From contig JAGVVL010000021.1 of assembly GCA_018287875.1 (NCBI GenBank), positions 372,001 through 436,000 on the forward strand: DNA of 64,000 bases, given 5' to 3'. Each line of letters starts with the position of its first letter. The first letter of the stretch is position 1. Under the pieces are notes generated by a model. It did no database searches and was not told the DNA's origin. It saw only the letters and a list, made by a program, of their open reading frames with translations. Below are positions 1 to 10,995 of this stretch, piece after piece. The stretch is from Nigrospora sphaerica (Eukaryota; Ascomycota; Sordariomycetes; Amphisphaeriales; Apiosporaceae). The translations under genes were made by a program, and so were the position numbers.

Positions 1-317
1 CATTTCGCAACCAACTCGAGAAGACATTAGACGACGGCATCAAAAAGCTCGAAAAGAGCGGGACGAGAGGCGTCATGTTCCAGGTGATTCTCATGGCATA
101 CGGCTATACTTTTGTTGAAAAAGGCGCCGTGCCCGAGTTTACCAACAATATTGAGCACGAGGCCACGGCCTATACGCGGCTGCGGCTCACGCAAAGTAAG
201 TGCGTGCCCGTTTTCTTCGGGACAGTCAACCTACGTGCGACATCACATACGTACTACTACGATTTCGGGATGCGAATTCAGTACATAATGTTTTTGTCCC
301 TGGGCGGGGAAAGCTAG
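1..317 (+). pseudogene. C-terminal fragment of a fungal kinase-like protein (copy 1)
   Basis: The frame is open from base 3 to the TAG ending at 317 and runs off the left edge. The translation carries the pattern HEATAYTRLR, then KCVPVFFGTV, then YYYDFGMRIQ and a terminal GGES. I recognise this as the C-terminal style of the degenerate kinase-like proteins common in hypocrealean genomes. No catalytic loop or DFG is present in this part. A second copy at 17421-17735 is about 94-95% identical by eye, and the identity continues past the stop to about base 380, where a LINE begins. Most differences between the copies are transitions, with more A/T here. It may be the last exon of a gene that starts outside the window, or a dead repeat fragment. 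The family call is from recognition, without a profile search. Confidence 0.5.
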
Positions 318-336
318 ACGTCAGCCGGGAGCACGG

Positions 337-3300
337 ATGGCACTGAAGATCTCAGCTGGCGCTTGCTCCATTCGCTCTACAACTCGCAGTCGGCCAGTGT
401 CCAGAGAACACAGTATACGATCCAAAAATAGGCATGGCCGGAGCATGCTCTGGATTAACAAACAGGCGAATGCGAAACAAGTCCCCATCCACTCCCCCGA
501 TCTCACGGCTGCAATTGTACGGTTAGCCGAGCGCACGATCCTGGTAGCGTCGGTCTATGTGCCAGTGACGGATGCTCAAGCACTCAAGGATACGTGCGAG
601 GAACTCCGCAGGACAATTGAGATGGTACGAAGCAGCTCCGGCACGGCCGTCGAACTGGTCATTATGGGGGATTTCAATCGACACGACCAACTCTGGGGAG
701 GAGACGAGATACGAATCGAGCGACAGGGCGAGGCGGATCCGATTATCGACCTGATGAACGAATACGGCCTCGCAAGCCTGCTGCCGCGGGGCACGAAGAC
801 GTGGAGCGACGGGGAAAACAGCACGACCATCGACCTTGTTCTTGCCACGGAAGAGCTGAGAAACACAATGATCAAGTGCAGGACACTGTACACGGAGCAT
901 GGATCGGACCACCGTTCCATCGAAACGGTCTTTAACATCGCCGAACCCTCCCCGACCCACCAGGACCGACTCCTGTTCAAAAACCCACCGTGGAAAGACA
1001 TCAAGGCCAGAATTGCGGATGCGCTGGTGGCAGCCCCGATGGGAGGCAGTGTGCAGCAGCAAACGGACCGCCTGATGGGCGCAGTACTGGAAGCCGTGCA
1101 CACACTTACCCCCAGGACCAAACCATCGCCGTACGCAAAGCGCTGGTGGACGACTGACCTGACGCAGCGGCGACGCATCTACACGTGCTGGAGAAATAGA
1201 ACCAGGGCCGAACGGAGAGCGGGGCGGACGCGAGCGGACCTGGAGAAAACGGCGCGAAGCGCGTCGAAGCAGTACCATGAGGCGATCCGTCAGCAGAAGA
1301 AGAAGCACTGGAACGAGTTCCTCGCGGATAACGACAACATCTGGAAGGCAGCCAAGTACCTGAAGTCTGGTGACACTTCAGTTTTCGGAAAAGTGCCACA
1401 ACTTGCGCGAGCGGACGGCACCACCACGGCCGACCATAAGGAACAGGCAGAAGAGCTGCTTGCCACGTTCTTCCCTCCCCTGCCAAGCGAGATTACCGAC
1501 GAGGGCGACAAACCACAGAGGACTCCTATCAACATGCGCGCCATCACGATGGAAGAGGTGGAGAGGCAACTATTCGTAGCCAAATCATGGAAAGCGCCAG
1601 GAGAGGACGGCCTTCCGGCCATCGTCTGGAAAGAAACGTGGCCCGCGGTGAAGGACCGGGTTCTGGCGTTGTTTCGTATATTACTGGTGACGGGCGAGCT
1701 GCCTGCCCAATGGCGCCATGCCAAAATCATTCCGCTCCAGAAGCCGGGGAAAGACGACTACACGAAAGCCAAAGCCTGGAGACCGATCTTGCTCCTCGCG
1801 ACATTGGGCAAGGTGATGGAGTCGGTTATCGCCGACAGGATCTCACATATGGTCGAGACCTACGGCCTCCTCCCCACGAACCACTTTGGGGCCCGCAAAT
1901 GGCGGTCCGCCGAGCAGGCGCTGCTGCTCCTGCAGGAGCAGGTTTATGCCGCTTGGCGGGGCCGAAAGGTTCTTAGTCTCGTGAGCTTCGACGTCAAGGA
2001 GACGTACAACGGGGTATGCAAGGAAAGACTGATTCAGAGGATGAAAGCGCGCGGCGTGCCGAGTGAATTGCTACGGTGGATCGAGGCGTTCTACTCCAAC
2101 CGAACGGCGACGATTATGGTGAACGGACACACCTCGGAAACCCGCTCGCTACCGCAGGCCGGCCTTCCGCAAGGATCACCGCTGTCCCCCGTCCTGTTCC
2201 TCTTCTTCAATGCAGACTTGGTCCAGCGACGGATCGACTGCTACGGGGACGCGATCGCCTTTGTGGACGACTTCACGGCCTGGGTTGTGGGCCCGACGGC
2301 TCAGGACAACCGCGACGGTATAGAGGCCATCATTAACGACGCCCTGGACTGGGAAAGGAGGAGTGGCGCAACGTTCGAAGCCGAGAAGACGGCCGTCATC
2401 CACTTCGCCCGCAAAGCGTACAAGGCCAGCGAGGAGGCCTTCATAATCAAAGGACAGACCGTTCAGCCCAGAGACCATGTCAAGATCCTTGGGGTGGTTA
2501 TGGATACCACACTCAAGTACAAAGAACATATTGCGCGCGCCGGGGCTAAAGGTCTCGAGGCGGTGTTAGAACTGAGGCGTCTGAAAGGGCTGTCGCCGGC
2601 AACGGCACGGCAGCTCTTCACAGCAACAGTGGCGCCGGTGGTGGACTACGCCTCGAGCGTGTGGATGCACGAATGCCAATACAAAGCAGCGAGGCCGATC
2701 TCCCGGATCCAGAAGATCGGGGCCCAGGCGATCGTGGGGACGTTCATGACGGTAGCCACCAGCGTGGCGGAGGCCGAAGCCCATATCCCTACCCTCCAAA
2801 GGCGGTTCTGGCGGAAAGCGATCAAGACCTGGACGGACATTCACACACTTCCCGACATGAAGCCCCTGCATAATTGCATCGGCCACATGCGCAAGTTCAG
2901 ACGCTACCACCGGTCGCCCCTCTACCAAGTCGCTGACGCAATGAAAGAGATGCCTATGGAGCGCCTTGAGACGGTCGACCCGTTCACGCTGCCCCCCTGG
3001 GAGAGCCGAATGCGGACAGTGACCGAGGAGTCGGCAGAAGAAGCTGGCACCGACTGCGCGGTGTGCATAGCTGTAAGCAGCTCGGCACGGAATGGTCTCG
3101 TCGGATATGGCGTGGCCATCGAGACGCGCATGTCGGTCCATAGCGAGTCCACGATGGACACCAGGTCCGCTACCCTCGGTCCAAGATCGGAACAAAACCC
3201 GTTTACGGGCGAGCTGGCCGGAATAGCCAGTGCCTTGGATTCGCTGCCGAGACTGCGGTACCGCAACATCGTACTGCTAACAAGAAACAAAGCGGCGGTG

Positions 3301-3912
3301 CTTACGCTAAAGAAAGCCCGTCAGCAGTCGGGCCAAAGACACGTCCGAAAGACCTACGAAGCGATGCAGAGACTACGAAGAGGCGGAAACAGCATCACCA
3401 TTACCTGGTTCCCGACGGACGAGTTAGACGAACGCATAGACTTAGCAAAGAAGGCAGCAAAGATATCGACACGGCTGGGCACCAGTCTGCTGACACTGAT
3501 ACCCGGAGCACGATCGACAACCCTCAACAATGCATGGCGCGAGAAGATGCCGTCGAATAGGCTACCAGAAGACGTCGGAAAGTACTCGAAAAAGATCGAT
3601 ACAGCATTACCAGGCAAACACACGAGAGCACTATACGACCCCCTCTCATCGAAAGAAGCGAGCGTACTCGCCCAGCTACGAACGGGGATGGCCAGGTTAA
3701 ACGCGTACCTCCACCGAATCGAGGTAGCGCCGTCCGACCTGTGCGCCTGCGGACAAGCAAGAGAAACGGTAGACCACTTCCTCTTCCGATGCCACCAATG
3801 GATAGAACATCGACGAGACATGCTACAATACACCGAGACCCATCGAAGCAACCTCTCTTTCTACCTAGGAGGGAGGTCCGCATCCGATGACCGATTCTGG
3901 ACCCGGATATGA
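337..3912 (+). CDS. LINE ORF2: endonuclease (partial), reverse transcriptase, RNase H-like, zinc motif
   Basis: This is the replication polyprotein of the LINE. The first 14 or so codons from the ATG at 337 are host flank read in frame by chance. The C-terminal half of an APE-type endonuclease follows (GDFN near residue 111, SDHR near 190). The reverse transcriptase spans roughly residues 420-720, with QGSPLSP near 611 and the catalytic box FVDD near 641. An RNase H-like region lies at about 900-1030 ([22 protein letters not shown]) but lacks the usual first and third aspartates. The C-terminus has [17 protein letters not shown] near 1135, a CCHC-like motif. The frame stops at 3912. One extra C in the run at 3902-3904 would let it continue into a tail reading [20 protein letters not shown]. 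The missing endonuclease N-terminus makes autonomous activity unlikely. Confidence 0.88.
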   Translation: MALKISAGACSIRSTTRSRPVSREHSIRSKNRHGRSMLWINKQANAKQVPIHSPDLTAAIVRLAERTILVASVYVPVTDAQALKDTCEELRRTIEMVRSSSGTAVELVIMGDFNRHDQLWGGDEIRIERQGEADPIIDLMNEYGLASLLPRGTKTWSDGENSTTIDLVLATEELRNTMIKCRTLYTEHGSDHRSIETVFNIAEPSPTHQDRLLFKNPPWKDIKARIADALVAAPMGGSVQQQTDRLMGAVLEAVHTLTPRTKPSPYAKRWWTTDLTQRRRIYTCWRNRTRAERRAGRTRADLEKTARSASKQYHEAIRQQKKKHWNEFLADNDNIWKAAKYLKSGDTSVFGKVPQLARADGTTTADHKEQAEELLATFFPPLPSEITDEGDKPQRTPINMRAITMEEVERQLFVAKSWKAPGEDGLPAIVWKETWPAVKDRVLALFRILLVTGELPAQWRHAKIIPLQKPGKDDYTKAKAWRPILLLATLGKVMESVIADRISHMVETYGLLPTNHFGARKWRSAEQALLLLQEQVYAAWRGRKVLSLVSFDVKETYNGVCKERLIQRMKARGVPSELLRWIEAFYSNRTATIMVNGHTSETRSLPQAGLPQGSPLSPVLFLFFNADLVQRRIDCYGDAIAFVDDFTAWVVGPTAQDNRDGIEAIINDALDWERRSGATFEAEKTAVIHFARKAYKASEEAFIIKGQTVQPRDHVKILGVVMDTTLKYKEHIARAGAKGLEAVLELRRLKGLSPATARQLFTATVAPVVDYASSVWMHECQYKAARPISRIQKIGAQAIVGTFMTVATSVAEAEAHIPTLQRRFWRKAIKTWTDIHTLPDMKPLHNCIGHMRKFRRYHRSPLYQVADAMKEMPMERLETVDPFTLPPWESRMRTVTEESAEEAGTDCAVCIAVSSSARNGLVGYGVAIETRMSVHSESTMDTRSATLGPRSEQNPFTGELAGIASALDSLPRLRYRNIVLLTRNKAAVLTLKKARQQSGQRHVRKTYEAMQRLRRGGNSITITWFPTDELDERIDLAKKAAKISTRLGTSLLTLIPGARSTTLNNAWREKMPSNRLPEDVGKYSKKIDTALPGKHTRALYDPLSSKEASVLAQLRTGMARLNAYLHRIEVAPSDLCACGQARETVDHFLFRCHQWIEHRRDMLQYTETHRSNLSFYLGGRSASDDRFWTRI

Positions 3913-4287
3913 ACGCCGTTCAGGCCACCATACGATTCGCCATGGCTACAGGCCGACTCGACGCGCAACAGCCCGTGAGGGAAGCGCACTAACAATACAG
4001 TAACAAACAACCTAACTAACAGCCACTATTACCCCGTGCCTCCAAACGCAGGCGCCGCTTCAGCTGCCGAAGATAGGATGCTGGACACTTAAAGAAAGGC
4101 CTTTAAGCTAGCTTGCGCAGACATACAGGACTGAAACACGGGGACTTGGTCAGCAGAGGAACGGCAGAAAAGGGAAGACAGGCCAAAAGAGGACTATGTA
4201 AGGGCTTTGGGTGACAAGAGAAGTGTCAGCAGTGTAAGCACAGCAGCGTTAGTTGCCCTTTCGGCTCCGCCGCCCGGGCGTCAATAA

Positions 4288-4325
<38 letters not shown>
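381..4325 (+). mobile_element. 5'-truncated Tad1-like LINE with (TG)n tail
   Basis: Homology between the two kinase-like repeat copies stops abruptly near base 380 here, and retroelement sequence starts inside the endonuclease domain. This is typical 5' truncation from incomplete target-primed reverse transcription. The element carries endonuclease remnant, reverse transcriptase, an RNase H-like region and a C-terminal zinc motif. It has a non-coding 3' region of about 350 bp and ends in AATAAATTG followed by a TG dinucleotide tract at about 4289-4324. I did not find a convincing target-site duplication, so the left junction could be a later recombination rather than the original insertion point. 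Confidence 0.85.
4289..4324 (+). repeat. (TG)n microsatellite, LINE 3' tail
   Basis: An uninterrupted TG dinucleotide run directly follows AATAAATTG and closes the LINE. Other LINEs in this window end in trinucleotide or CA tracts, so the tail is characteristic of this family. Confidence 0.9.
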
Positions 4326-4327
<2 letters not shown>

Positions 4328-4445
4328 GAATCGGTTCCTATATCAAGCAGAGTAGACACTCGTTAGGCCACTTTCTGTCACCCTTTGGTCGCACTTCCAG
4401 GCCATAGTCCTGTTTCTTCTCTGCCCGATCCCCCTTCGCGGCAAT

Positions 4446-5207
4446 ATGAATTCCCAGCAGTACAGTGGCCAGCGCCAGGGCCGTCCGCGGCACCCTCGCA
4501 ACTCGGCTGGCTATGGTATCACGGGCCAGGGTACGGCCTTCCCGCCTGCTCCGCCTGCGCCCGTGCCCGCCTCCTCCCATCCTATTTCAGCGCCCACCTC
4601 CCAGTATCATCTGTCTTTGCCGGCCGTCCCTGGCCTGTACGATGGTGAGCAGAAGGGGTTCGAGGAGGGGTTCGGGGACGACCCCTTCGGCCCGTCGCCC
4701 ACGTACGAGCCTTCCCTCCTCTTTGGGCCCCACGCGGAGGTTCTGCTGATGGAGATACAGATCCCCCCCTGGCGCCACTGACGTGTCCCGAAAACTCGAT
4801 ATGGTCTTGCGCGAGCTCCACGAACTATCGCATCGGTTTGGTAGCCAGGAAGCCGGACTGAACCGTTGCGGCAATGCGTAAGTTGATCGGGACTCGTTGG
4901 CCGCCCCTGCTAAGCATCGTCGGCGGCTCTCGCAGGATTCAGAGTTTGTAGGTTGCCCTAACCCTAGGAATGGACCAAGCTGACCATCCTGTGTCCCATA
5001 GCACGCAAAAGATAGAGCGCATGTAAGTTCTGGATGGCCCCTGTCATCGTCCCGTCTTTCTCACGCGGTGCGACCAGGTTGCAACAACAGATGCAGCGGC
5101 TCATGGGCTGGTTGGCGCAGGTCAAGGCGGTATTCAAGCGGGGGGTAGCCCCACGGGGCGAAGAGGATGGCCAGAACGACAGTTGTGGGCTCAGCCGTAG
5201 GCCTTAG
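4446..5207 (+). CDS. Hypothetical protein, three exons including a 21-bp microexon
   Basis: I do not recognise this protein. Exon 1 (4446-4877) encodes a Gln/Pro/Gly-rich N-terminus beginning MNSQQYSGQRQGRP and then an acidic stretch (EEGFGDDPFGPSPTYEP). It then turns into a predicted helix (LDMVLRELHELSHRFGSQE) before GTAAGT at 4878. Exon 2 is only 5002-5022, between CATAG and GTAAGT. Exon 3 is 5078-5207, after GACCAG, and ends with TAG. The three exons join in phase and give a helical C-terminus (KIERMLQQQMQRLMGWLAQV). Exon 1 changes frame at the C7 run 4763-4769: one C fewer, or two more, restores continuity, so this is either a homopolymer error or a real lesion. It lies in single-copy sequence between the LINE and a repeat fragment. 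The length is about 190 residues. Confidence 0.5.
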
Positions 5208-5239
5208 TGACTCCATCTTGGAATCCCACGTAGGGGCCA

Positions 5240-6215
5240 CCTCGGGTTCGGCGACGATGGTATAGTGGCAGAAAGGAAGGCCAAGACGCAGCGGAGACGG
5301 CCTAGCACGTGGGCCATCGTTGTGTTCCTGCAGCCGCCACAGAGATCTTGCCGAGATAGAAATGAATGTTGGAAGGATACGGCGGCTTTGTTCGTGTCTA
5401 ATCATGTATTGTACTAGTGGCAAGCCGTAACTCTGTGGCCGTCAGGGCGACAACCGTCAACGAACGTCCCACTAGGCGACCGATCTCTCGACATCGGTCG
5501 TGTGAACGATCCAGCCCACGGCCGTACTGGCCGTTCGATGACGGGCCATCTGCGTGACGGTAGGGCGCGATGGAAGAATGTGGGCTTCGTGCATCATCGT
5601 CAGCACGAGACCCGTCGGCTACGAGCTTGCCGTCCGTGGCATGACGTAGTACCCATTCATGAGCATACAGTCCGTGAGGCCCACCTTCCAAAAGAACAAA
5701 GCGTTTCATAGTCATACCTCTTACTTGGAGAGAGCCCTCTACCGAAATTGAATGCTTCCCAAGCCTGTGCTCAGCTCGTCGAACAAGCTGAGAATCTTCG
5801 CCACCTGCTCTCGCTGCATCCTGACCCGGGGCCTCCGGCCATCCGCCAACGCCTGCATGGGCCTACACGCCAGCCCCGTCTTCCCTCTCCGTAGGCCTGC
5901 CCTTGCAGCCGGTGGTCTCGGGCAACCGAACCCATCCACGGCCACGCGTTGCCCTCCCGTCCGCTCGAGGGACGCGAGCGATACCGCCTGCCGTCCCAAC
6001 GGTCGCCGGTGCTTTCTACCGAAGGCCATTGACAAAGGTTTGATTATGCTGTGGGGAGCATGCTCTCTTTGCCAGTACCGAATGCGTCGCATTGTTTGTC
6101 GCATCGCTCGACGCGGCGCTGGAAGGCTGAGTCTACAAGTCCACAAACAACCGCACGCACCCATGCCAAGCTGCCAAGAGACAGATCGAGATAGAATCCT
6201 GTAATCACTCAACCA
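5240..6215 (-). pseudogene. MADS-like repeat family, C-terminal fragment (copy A, inverted)
   Basis: This minus-strand stretch matches 31860-32235 on the plus strand. The shared end encodes VRMQREQVAKILSLFDEL followed by a conserved SIQFR terminus. The left part (5240-5420) is also repeated at 15670-15820, so the segment has been duplicated as a block. Only the C-terminal end of the presumed gene is present, with no MADS-like region. It is probably a dead fragment. The protein function is unknown, and I infer the family name only from copy D (31123 onward). Confidence 0.55.
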
Positions 6216-6219
6216 GTTG

Positions 6220-7025
6220 TCATATGACTGCCTTGGGTTTCACAAAGTAAATAAGATGCCTGTACAATGATTCTTCGCTGCGCTGCGACTACGGCTGGCC
6301 TGGGTGTACGGGCAGGATCCCGTGGACTACCAAAATATGATAGCTGGTATGGCATGATACACATCACATGTCTTTCAGCAGCCCGGCTGTCAATATGACG
6401 TCCTCGACCGATAAAGTGGGACCATGAGCGAGCCAACTGACCATGGCCGATCAGGCCTTGCAACCAACTGGCCAACCACCCAAACCCCCACTAGCCAATG
6501 GACCAAAGTCTTGCCCAGGTAAATTTTATGTAGTTAGCCAATTCCATCCATTCATTCATTAGCTGGTATCGGATGATCTCTTTCATCACAAGACGGGCTT
6601 GGCACGCCCGCACATCGCCGGTACAAAGGAAGTAAGAGGTAGGTAGGTACATATCTTTCACTTGCCCGCATGCGTTCTAGGTCCTATTGGTAAGTAAGTA
6701 CTTCCTTTTCGGGCATGTACCGAGTAGCTGGGGTTTGGCTGCCGCGACTGTTGCGTCATCATATCGGTCATCTACTCACTGACTTTACTTAACCTTCGTA
6801 GATGGGGGATTCTACCACTAGCTACAGATACTAGTCAGTCGCGAAGCCCCCCTCATCTGTTATTTACCATCTCAGTAGAACATCACGCAGCGCAACGCCT
6901 GTATAGGCGTGGTTCGGCTAGCTTTGCTTCGCTCCGACGAACACCGTCATCCAACACACACACATGCACACAAACACACGCACATACACACATACACGGC
7001 TGGTTCTGACACGCTCAGAGGGACC
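6220..7025. other. Intergenic and 5' region of the DUF2417 gene
   Basis: I see no gene here. The stretch has short TAGG/TAAG-rich tracts near 6630-6700 and a CA-rich imperfect microsatellite at about 6953-6997, just before the start codon at 7026. It probably contains the promoter and 5' UTR of the downstream gene. Confidence 0.5.
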
Positions 7026-8977
7026 ATGGGCAGCCCTTTGGGATCATCCGGGAGGGAACACGATGGTGATGGCGGCTCGACGCAGGAGCCGCAACATTCT
7101 AATGCAGCGCCCACTGAACACACGCGCCTCCTGCCCAATTCACTCGATAGCACCGCCTATCTCAATCCCGATGACCCGGCCGTCTCCCCATACAACTTGT
7201 GGTCCGTTCGTCTCATGAGATGGATGACAGTATTTCTCACCATTGCGACCTTTGTGTGGTGGGTGCTGCAGCTGGTTGGTCAATTCGTGACGCCTCCGGG
7301 CTTCTACACGCCCGGCTCCGGCTTCTTCCCCTTTACGTGTGCCAGCATCACTCTGGCCAACTTGCTCTTCACCCTGGTATTCTTCGCCATTCCTTCCAAG
7401 GCCGTGCGTGTCTTGTCCTTGGTCATGGCTTTCCTCCTTCTCGTTGACGTCGTGCTTCTGCTGGCCGTTGAGAAAACTAGACACGAGGAGAGCTGGGTAG
7501 GCATGACGGCTGTCCTTTGGGCTTTTTTCATGGCCATTTGGGTACTGGTCACAGACCGTTTGGTGCTCTGGGGAAAGAACGAAGAGGAGGAGAGGCTGAC
7601 GGGTCGTGCCGTAAGTAAATACCCGCATTTTCGGCCGCCGTTTTCGGCACTGATCCCTTGGCCCCTGTTCCTATGACTCTTCGTAGTCGATCCTTCTGGC
7701 TAAAGAGTTGCCCCGGAACGACATTCGCGCGATCTCACCTGGATAAATACTGACCTGGAGTGCTTCAGGAGTCGCGCCGAACCGTTGGCGAATGGATCGC
7801 TGTCCTTGTATCGAGTCTGGCAATGATCATTCTCACTGTGGTACTCTTCCTGACTTCGTGCACGCTGGTGTTGCGAGTCCTCGACGCTGGCCTTGCCCCG
7901 CCTGGTAAACTGTACGGTAAGTACACTTCTATTTTGCATTGCATGAGCATCTCTCGTTTGCCCGATATCATCGTTGAACCAAAATAGCATCACCAAAACC
8001 CGTGCGAGTGATACTAACTCCCATTGTCATAGGGGTCGACAGCGACAAGTATTTCTTACATGTATACTGCAGCGGCAACCAGACCAATCTCCGCAGCAAT
8101 AAATTACCGACGGTGCTTTTAGAAGCAGGCGAAGGCACCGTCGAGGACGGCTTGTGGCCGTTTGCCGACGCTGCAATCGCCAACGGCTCCATTACCCGGT
8201 ATTGCTTTGTTGATCGTCCCGGATTTGGGTGGGTAAGTAAACTGTCTACGCAACCGAGGCACTCGACTGATCACATTCAGAGCGACACGGCTCCGTCACC
8301 TCTGTCTGCCGGCATGGCAGTAGAAGCAGTTAGCGAAGTCCTTGCCAGGGCCGGTGAAGATGGACCATGGGGTACGTGAACTGACTCTTACTTCGCGTGA
8401 GAGAGGTCGTGTGACTGACAATCGACAAGTTCTTCTGAGTGCTGGCATTGGCTCGATATATTCCCGTATATTCTCCTCGCGCAGCGGGCCCAGGGTCAAG
8501 GGTCTCCTGATGATCGACCCGTTGCACGAGGACATTCTCAGTCGCACTGGTGCGCCTTCGCGCGGCTTGGGTCTTTGGATCCGTGGTGTCCTTTCTCCCC
8601 TAGGTCTTGATCGCCTACCCGGGGCTCTATTCAAGGGCCGGACTAAAGAAGACAGAGTTTGGGGGAAATCTGCCTACCAGACAGGCAAGTTCATTTTCGC
8701 AAAATTGCAAGAAAACCTGGTTGCCGATACGTTGTCCAAGAGAGATGTGTCGAGCAGCCGCGCGATCCAGTATCAGGACACACCACTCAGCATTGTCAGC
8801 TCCGGCAACGAGGTCCGGAAAAGTGACGCATGGGAAAAGGCACAAAGAGACTTGACCCATCTTACACACAAGCTGCAGTATTGGGACATCGTAGAGCATG
8901 CGCCGCACGAGGTGTGGCAAACCTACGAAGGGCGCCAGATGATGGAGAAGAGACTGAAACAGCTGGTCCATCGATAG
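7026..8977 (+). CDS. DUF2417 family integral membrane alpha/beta-hydrolase-like protein
   Basis: Five exons join in frame: 7026-7610, 7769-7916, 8033-8232, 8281-8371 and 8430-8977. Donors are GTAAGT (three), GTAAGT-like and GTACGT, and acceptors end in AG. The N-terminal 60 residues are polar. Four hydrophobic segments (WMTVFLTIATFVWWVLQLV, the CASITLANLLFTLVFF segment, VLSLVMAFLLLVDVVLLLAV and AVLWAFFMAIWVLV) are followed by another after residue 205. A lumenal or cytosolic hydrolase fold comes next, with VDRPGFGW and LLMIDPLHEDIL. The family is annotated in fungi as membrane proteins of unknown substrate. At the nucleophile elbow I read SAGIGSIYSR rather than a classical GxSxG, so catalysis is uncertain. 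All splice phases agree and no lesion is seen. It is the cleanest host gene in the window. The ATG at 7026 was chosen because earlier codons lie in the CA repeat. Confidence 0.88.
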
Positions 8978-9782
8978 GCAAGTGGCCGGCAAGGGACATG
9001 GGCAAGTGTGCTCTGCCTATAAATGGTTCTCGGTTATAGGTGAAGGGTTATTGGGGAATAGGAGGGTGCAGATTATGATTTTCTACACGTTGACAATATG
9101 AGCCACCAAGGAGACTGTGGAGGGAGTTATTAGCAGACAATATAATTGGGTATCTCGTCCCCCATGTTGTAGAGCGCTTCAGGTCTCTGCCTTTTTATTC
9201 AGTTTTAGTACCCCGGTCGCCGGGATACCTGTCTGCGCCGTACTCATTCTGACACGGCGTTGCCCCTGTTTCCCGGTAGCGTTAGAGTCCATGGTAGCGT
9301 TCATTTCTCTGGTTTGTTGAATAGCATATTGTCGCGAGACGAGCCTATTGTCACTAACAAGCCTACCAGGTCACGTGACTTTATGTAAGCTCAAGAGCCT
9401 AGCCTGTCAGGCGGGCTACGGAGCTACTATATCTACCTCTGGATCCTCAGATAGTTTTCCTTTGTTTTTCCTAATAGAACAACTAGAACCTCGTTCCTCA
9501 CGTCCCTTGAAGTGCGACACATATTGTTTCTTCCAAGCACGCCTACCTCCGAGGATATGGCAGGAATGCCTGAGGGACCTCAAGCGGCAGTCTTTATGGC
9601 GCCGATGTCTGGATGTCACTGCCTCGACACTGGTATCATGATAAATTAGACCTTGCCCCACGACGGACACGTCAAGAAAGCCGACTTCGCGAGCCCACAG
9701 ATCAACATTACTCTTCCCTGTCTTATAGGTAGGAATTGAGATTCGTTTCTCTCTAGGCCCCATTGGATAACGTAATCGATAA
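8978..9782. other. Intergenic, no gene seen
   Basis: This is 3' flank of the DUF2417 gene and unassigned sequence. ORFs here are short and show no recognisable motif. Confidence 0.5.
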
Positions 9783-10740
9783 GCGTAGTAGTAGTAGTAG
9801 TAGCAGTAGTAGATTCTTACACCTAGCAACCTATCTAGGCCATGAGGACCCCCTTCATGTCTAAGCCTAGGAAAACCGTACCGGGCTGACGTCCGGCCGG
9901 ATGAAAAACCTAGGTCTCTGCATCGTGCTGCCTTCTCCTGCAGTCCATCCTGCCTACCGAGATCGGGCTCAGCTGCCCGCTCCCTAGCTGATGAGTTGAT
10001 TCGCGAGACAGGACATGCCTAGTCTCCCCGAGCGGAAGAGCCATCTCGCTAGGATTCCCGCCTTTCCGGGCGTGTCGAGCATTTTTTCCACATCAATCCG
10101 CTCTCTCAGTGCTCGAACAAGCTGTTCCCTCCTTTCTCTTTCCCTCGTGCAGAAGACCAGGATGTGCCGAACCGTTTCCCTGCCTTGGCCGCAGTCGCAC
10201 CATGGGCTGTCGAATCCTGAGACTCTGCGGCGATAAAGAAAGTCGCGTAGTCCGATTTTGCCCGTTCTCTCCTGGACGAGGATTGAGCTTTCGGCTTTGT
10301 GAAGGCCCTTGTAGAGCTGAAGGACGCGCTTGTCCGGCGGCTTCTTGGTTTTTGCTGGCCGTCTTGACCCATGCTTTTGCCGACTTTGTTAGCCTCGCTC
10401 CTACTTCTGCAGCCAATCCCTCTCTTCGGCCTTCTGTCCTGATTCTCCGGCCAGCCACTCGTCTAGCCATCTTTTGTGATCGGGAAGATTGGGACCTTTT
10501 GGCCTACGACGCCGTGTCAGTCTTGTCAGGATCCAGCGTGCTGCGCCATCGCATCGCGCCTGGATGAGCGATGCGATCTTGTCCTGCTGGAGTCGTCCTT
10601 CCGATACCGCCACCCTTCTGTTGCTCTATGTTTCGAGAGGCGGTACGTATGCCTCCGTCTCGACCACCGCCTTGGCTGTGGCTCGGTACGCCCCTGTGAC
10701 CTTACAGAGGCACTGGGTCTGGATATCGTCGAGGCCAAGA
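9783..10740 (-). mobile_element. LINE family B, 3'-terminal fragment (copy 1)
   Basis: The minus-strand sequence is homologous to the 3' ends of copies 2 and 3 (10996-12852 and 46178-47646). Its 3' end shows a trinucleotide tail (GTA repeats on the plus strand at 9786-9812) followed by the family-specific block containing CCGGCCGGATGAAAAACC. Only the C-terminal part of ORF2 and the 3' UTR remain, and the similarity ends near 10740. No intact frame is left. Confidence 0.8.
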
Positions 10741-10995
10741 CTGCATGATCCAAGATGGATCGGTGGATCAAGACGTCGAGCCATCGAGCCGGATCATAGG
10801 ATCGATTAGTCGATCCAACGATGCACTGCATCAGTGAGGGAATGACTTGGTATATAAGTCAGAAGGATTTCCTAGTAGACAGTCATTATCTCAGTGATCA
10901 ATCTAAGCATCTATCTACCCATAGATGGGAGTAATTTCCTAACGACCTATTGTGAATCAGTTCACCAGCATCGCATCCCAGTTACTCAGCCAACT
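10741..10995. other. Spacer between two LINE family B fragments
   Basis: This is an AT-richer spacer with several GATC-containing words and no coding signal. Confidence 0.4.

Noticed and set aside
337..380. Start of the LINE ORF2 at ATG 337 as the true N-terminus
   Set aside because: Bases 337-380 match the kinase-like repeat flank at 17757-17798, so these codons are host sequence fused by chance.
4957..4970. CCCTAACCCTAGG as telomeric repeat
   Set aside because: Just two units, lying within a predicted intron; not a telomere tract.
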